Shown piece after piece: positions 13,707 to 15,622 of a stretch of 15,622 nt of DNA. Position 1 is the first letter of the stretch, and every line of letters starts with the position of its first letter. The position numbers and the translations under genes were made by a program. The DNA is from CAZXCQ01 sp964639275 (GTDB lineage: Bacteria; Desulfobacterota; DSM-4660; Desulfatiglandales; Desulfatiglandaceae): positions 1 through 15,622 of the forward strand of contig CAZXCQ010000149.1 in NCBI GenBank assembly GCA_964639275.1, read 5' to 3'. The notes under the pieces are model-generated. The model saw only the letters and a program-made list of their open reading frames with translations, was not told the DNA's origin and made no database searches.

Positions 13707-14939
13707 ATGCATCGCCATATCATTCATCTTCACATACCGGCCTTTCCCATCACGGTGGCACGGGTCTCAGAACCCGGGCTCAGGGACCGGCCCGTGGCCG
13801 TGGTGGCCCCACCTCAATCGGATCGGTCGCTTATCCTCTCTGTCTCTCCTGAGGCCCGAAAAGAGGGGATCTTTAAGGGGATACCGCTCTTAAAGGGCAT
13901 GAAATTATGCCCGGGCCTGGCTGTCTTGCCCCCCAATCCCGGGCTCATGGAAAAGGCCTCCCACTCCCTGGCGAAACTGGCCTCCCGATATACGCCCGTC
14001 TGGGAGCCATACTGGCCAGGGCATATCTATCTGGATATCACCGGGACCGAGCGTCTATGGGGCAAGGCCAAGGATGTGGCCTATCATCTGGGAGAGGAAA
14101 TCAAGGACCATCTACAGCTTTCCGGGACAGTGGGGGTGGCAGGAAACAAGATGGTCTCGAACATCGCCTCGCGGATCATGCCCTCTGCAAGGGTACTGGA
14201 TGTGGACCATGGTCAGGAGGCCCCATTTATGGCCCCCCTCAGGGTGAATTTGCTACCCGGCATCGGGCGTGCGCGTCAAAAAATCCTTCTGGAGGAGTTG
14301 AACATCATTCGGGTCCGCGAACTGGCCGCCCTGGATATGGGGAACCTCAGGCTCATCTTTGGCCGTCAGGCCTATCTGATCCATCAAAGGGCCATCGGTA
14401 TCGACCCCACGCCGGTCTGCCCCTCTCCCATAAAACCTATGGTGGCCGAAGAGATCACCCTTCCCCTGGATGAGAATGATGACCACAAACTCCTGGGGGC
14501 GCTCTATACCCTGGTGGAAAAATGCGCCTACCGGCTGCGGACCAGGGGCCTCTTTCCCCGAAAGGCCGCCCTTCTGATCAGATATTGCGACCAGGTGGAG
14601 GCCAGGGCACAGACCAGGCTGTCCCTGTCTGCGCCGGCCCGTGCGGTGCACCTGTCTGCCGTGTTGGCACAGGCAGGCGCAGACAGGATAACCCCCTCGG
14701 ACCTTGATCTATACGCGCCTCTGGAAAAACTGTTTTTTAAGACCTGTAACCGCCGGGTCTGTGTCCGGTTTATGAGGATTTGGTTCTGGGAGTTTTTTCG
14801 CCCAACCCCCCAGCTTTCCCTTTTCCATACCCCATCACCTGGCGCGGAGAAGACAGCCAGACTCACACAGGCCCTGGATCGGATCAGAGGGCGACACGGT
14901 GAGGAGGCGATCAGATATGGAAGGCAGGCGCAAGGTTAA
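13707..14939 (+). CDS. imuB: ImuB-like Y-family DNA polymerase lacking catalytic residues
   Basis: A 410-residue Y-family (DinB/UmuC) fold protein. The palm begins IIHLHIPAFPITVARV, where DinB has IIHVDMDAFFA; the first catalytic Asp is His9. The second site, SLDEAYLD in DinB, reads WPGHIYLD, so the Asp-Glu pair is Gly105-His106. The fold otherwise holds (SPEARKEGIFKGIP, GVAGNKMVSNIAS, the helix-hairpin-helix LPGIGRARQKIL at 183-194, and a little-finger domain to about 360). A beta-clamp-binding motif, QLSLF, sits at 369-373. This combination is the mark of ImuB, the non-catalytic adaptor that carries DnaE2 (ImuC) to the clamp during damage-induced mutagenesis, and DnaE2 follows here. No imuA is present between. 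The ATG at 13707 lacks a ribosome site. The last residues, QAQG and stop, are encoded by an invading copy of the heptamer repeat. Confidence 0.85.
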   Translation: MHRHIIHLHIPAFPITVARVSEPGLRDRPVAVVAPPQSDRSLILSVSPEARKEGIFKGIPLLKGMKLCPGLAVLPPNPGLMEKASHSLAKLASRYTPVWEPYWPGHIYLDITGTERLWGKAKDVAYHLGEEIKDHLQLSGTVGVAGNKMVSNIASRIMPSARVLDVDHGQEAPFMAPLRVNLLPGIGRARQKILLEELNIIRVRELAALDMGNLRLIFGRQAYLIHQRAIGIDPTPVCPSPIKPMVAEEITLPLDENDDHKLLGALYTLVEKCAYRLRTRGLFPRKAALLIRYCDQVEARAQTRLSLSAPARAVHLSAVLAQAGADRITPSDLDLYAPLEKLFFKTCNRRVCVRFMRIWFWEFFRPTPQLSLFHTPSPGAEKTARLTQALDRIRGRHGEEAIRYGRQAQG

Positions 14940-14975
14940 AGATCCCCTTGTGCCTAACGCCTAGCGCCTAAAGCC
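14926..14975. repeat. Second heptamer-repeat hairpin, at the imuB-dnaE2 junction
   Basis: GGCGCAAGG (14927-14935) pairs with CCTTGTGCC (14946-14954) apart from one G-T wobble. Three CCTAACG-type heptamers follow (14953-14973). The string GGCGCAAGGTTAAAGAT is shared exactly with the array after lexA (13598-13614), so both gaps carry the same repeat family. The left arm encodes the last codons and stop of the imuB-like gene; the right arm ends 9 bases before the dnaE2 ATG. Confidence 0.75.
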
Positions 14976-14983
14976 CATATATC

Positions 14984-15622
14984 ATGATCCATCTTAACGT
15001 CCACTCCCATTACTCGGCGGGCTGGGGGACCGGCACCATCCCGGAGATCTGCCAGACCGCCCGGGCCCTGGGTATAAAGAGACTCGCCCTGACCGACACC
15101 AACGGGCTCTATGGACTGGTCTTTTTTGTCCGGACCGCCATGGAAATGGGGATTGACCCCATTATAGGGAGTGAACTTCTATCCGACGGGCAGCGGGCCG
15201 TCCTCCTGGCCAGAGACCGGGAGGGATACGCCAATCTCTCCCACCTTGTCTCGGCCTGCCACTGCCATCAGGGTTTTGATCTGACCCGGGCACTCAGGGA
15301 AAGGCGCCAGGGGCTTATCATCTTCTCCGACGATTTCAGGCTCCTAAAGACCCTCAGACGAGACTCCATTGAGGATCTTTTTGTGGAGATGTCTCCCGGC
15401 TACCAGATGGCCCGCTGTTATGCCTTTTCGCGAAAGACCGAAATTCCACCCGTGGCCACCAACCGGGTATATCTTGTGCGAAAAGACCGGTTTCGGCTCC
15501 ATCTGATCCTCAGAGCCGTATCGCTCAACACAAAACTCTCGCGGTTGAATCCCGAGGATACCTGCCGGGAGCACAACTTTCTGAACTCCCCCCGGGACAT
15601 GATCGATCAGTACCCCCACGCC
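14984..15622 (+). CDS. dnaE2: Error-prone DNA polymerase III alpha subunit DnaE2, N-terminal part
   Basis: The 213 codons to the window edge form the PHP domain of a C-family DNA polymerase (full length about 1,000-1,080 residues): MIHLNVHSHYS, RLALTDTNGLYGLVFF, DPIIGSEL, LLARDREGYANLSHLVS, VATNRVY. Placement right after the ImuB-like gene makes it the DnaE2/ImuC type, the actual polymerase of the ImuB-DnaE2 translesion complex. Two usual metal ligands of PHP domains are changed: HxH near the start reads N5-V-H7, and the TDH motif reads T-D-T39. This argues against a working PHP nuclease here, although the fold may stay structural. The ATG at 14984 gives the canonical family start but has no Shine-Dalgarno sequence; the heptamer repeat takes that place. 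The 3' end lies outside the window, so the polymerase active site could not be checked. Confidence 0.88.
   Translation, partial: MIHLNVHSHYSAGWGTGTIPEICQTARALGIKRLALTDTNGLYGLVFFVRTAMEMGIDPIIGSELLSDGQRAVLLARDREGYANLSHLVSACHCHQGFDLTRALRERRQGLIIFSDDFRLLKTLRRDSIEDLFVEMSPGYQMARCYAFSRKTEIPPVATNRVYLVRKDRFRLHLILRAVSLNTKLSRLNPEDTCREHNFLNSPRDMIDQYPHA

Noticed and set aside
14253..14651. 132-codon minus-strand open frame inside the imuB-like gene
   Set aside because: Antisense shadow of a GC-rich real gene; no homology.

Overview
The window looks like a chromosomal piece of an anaerobic deltaproteobacterium (Desulfobacterota, sulfate-reducer or syntroph type). This is inferred from four things: a lexA-imuB-dnaE2 cassette of the deltaproteobacterial kind, a branched-chain-type ABC importer with two periplasmic binding proteins, two molybdenum/tungsten-enzyme contexts each carrying a MoaD-like protein, and corrinoid-type URO-D and glycerol dehydrogenase-like remnants. 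No tRNA, rRNA or CRISPR was seen.

Layout. (1) Positions 1-1340, minus strand: a truncated URO-D-family gene, a MoaD-like sulfur carrier, a 178-bp perfectly centred palindromic MITE, and the first eight codons of what looks like a tungsten aldehyde:ferredoxin oxidoreductase. (2) 1341-2155: a mostly non-coding stretch, then a plus-strand MarR-family regulator. (3) 2186-12154, minus strand, probably one long transcript read from right to left: a damaged glycerol dehydrogenase with an orphan C-terminal fragment, an intact 814-residue xanthine-dehydrogenase-type molybdenum hydroxylase subunit, a second MoaD-like protein, two paralogous periplasmic binding proteins, and the permeases and ATPases LivH, LivM, LivG and LivF. 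(4) 12159-12788: a zinc alcohol dehydrogenase fragment cut at both ends. (5) 12891-15622, plus strand: LexA, an ImuB-like Y-family polymerase without catalytic acids, and the start of DnaE2. Unusual heptamer arrays fill both gaps of this cassette.

How the parts may work together. Region 3 reads as an import-and-oxidise module: the ABC transporter brings in a small acid or aromatic/heterocyclic compound, the molybdenum hydroxylase oxidises it, and the MoaD-like protein supports its cofactor. The substrate cannot be read from sequence. Region 5 is a damage-inducible mutagenic translesion-synthesis cassette under LexA control.

The most unusual material is non-coding. One related sequence block occurs intact at 1200-1340 and split at 12124-12213 and 12800-12865. 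Each piece lies next to a truncated gene. One half carries a promoter-like TTGACA-N17-TAnCGT in both copies. Together with the MITE and the broken dehydrogenases, this points to recent rearrangement at both edges of the metabolic module.
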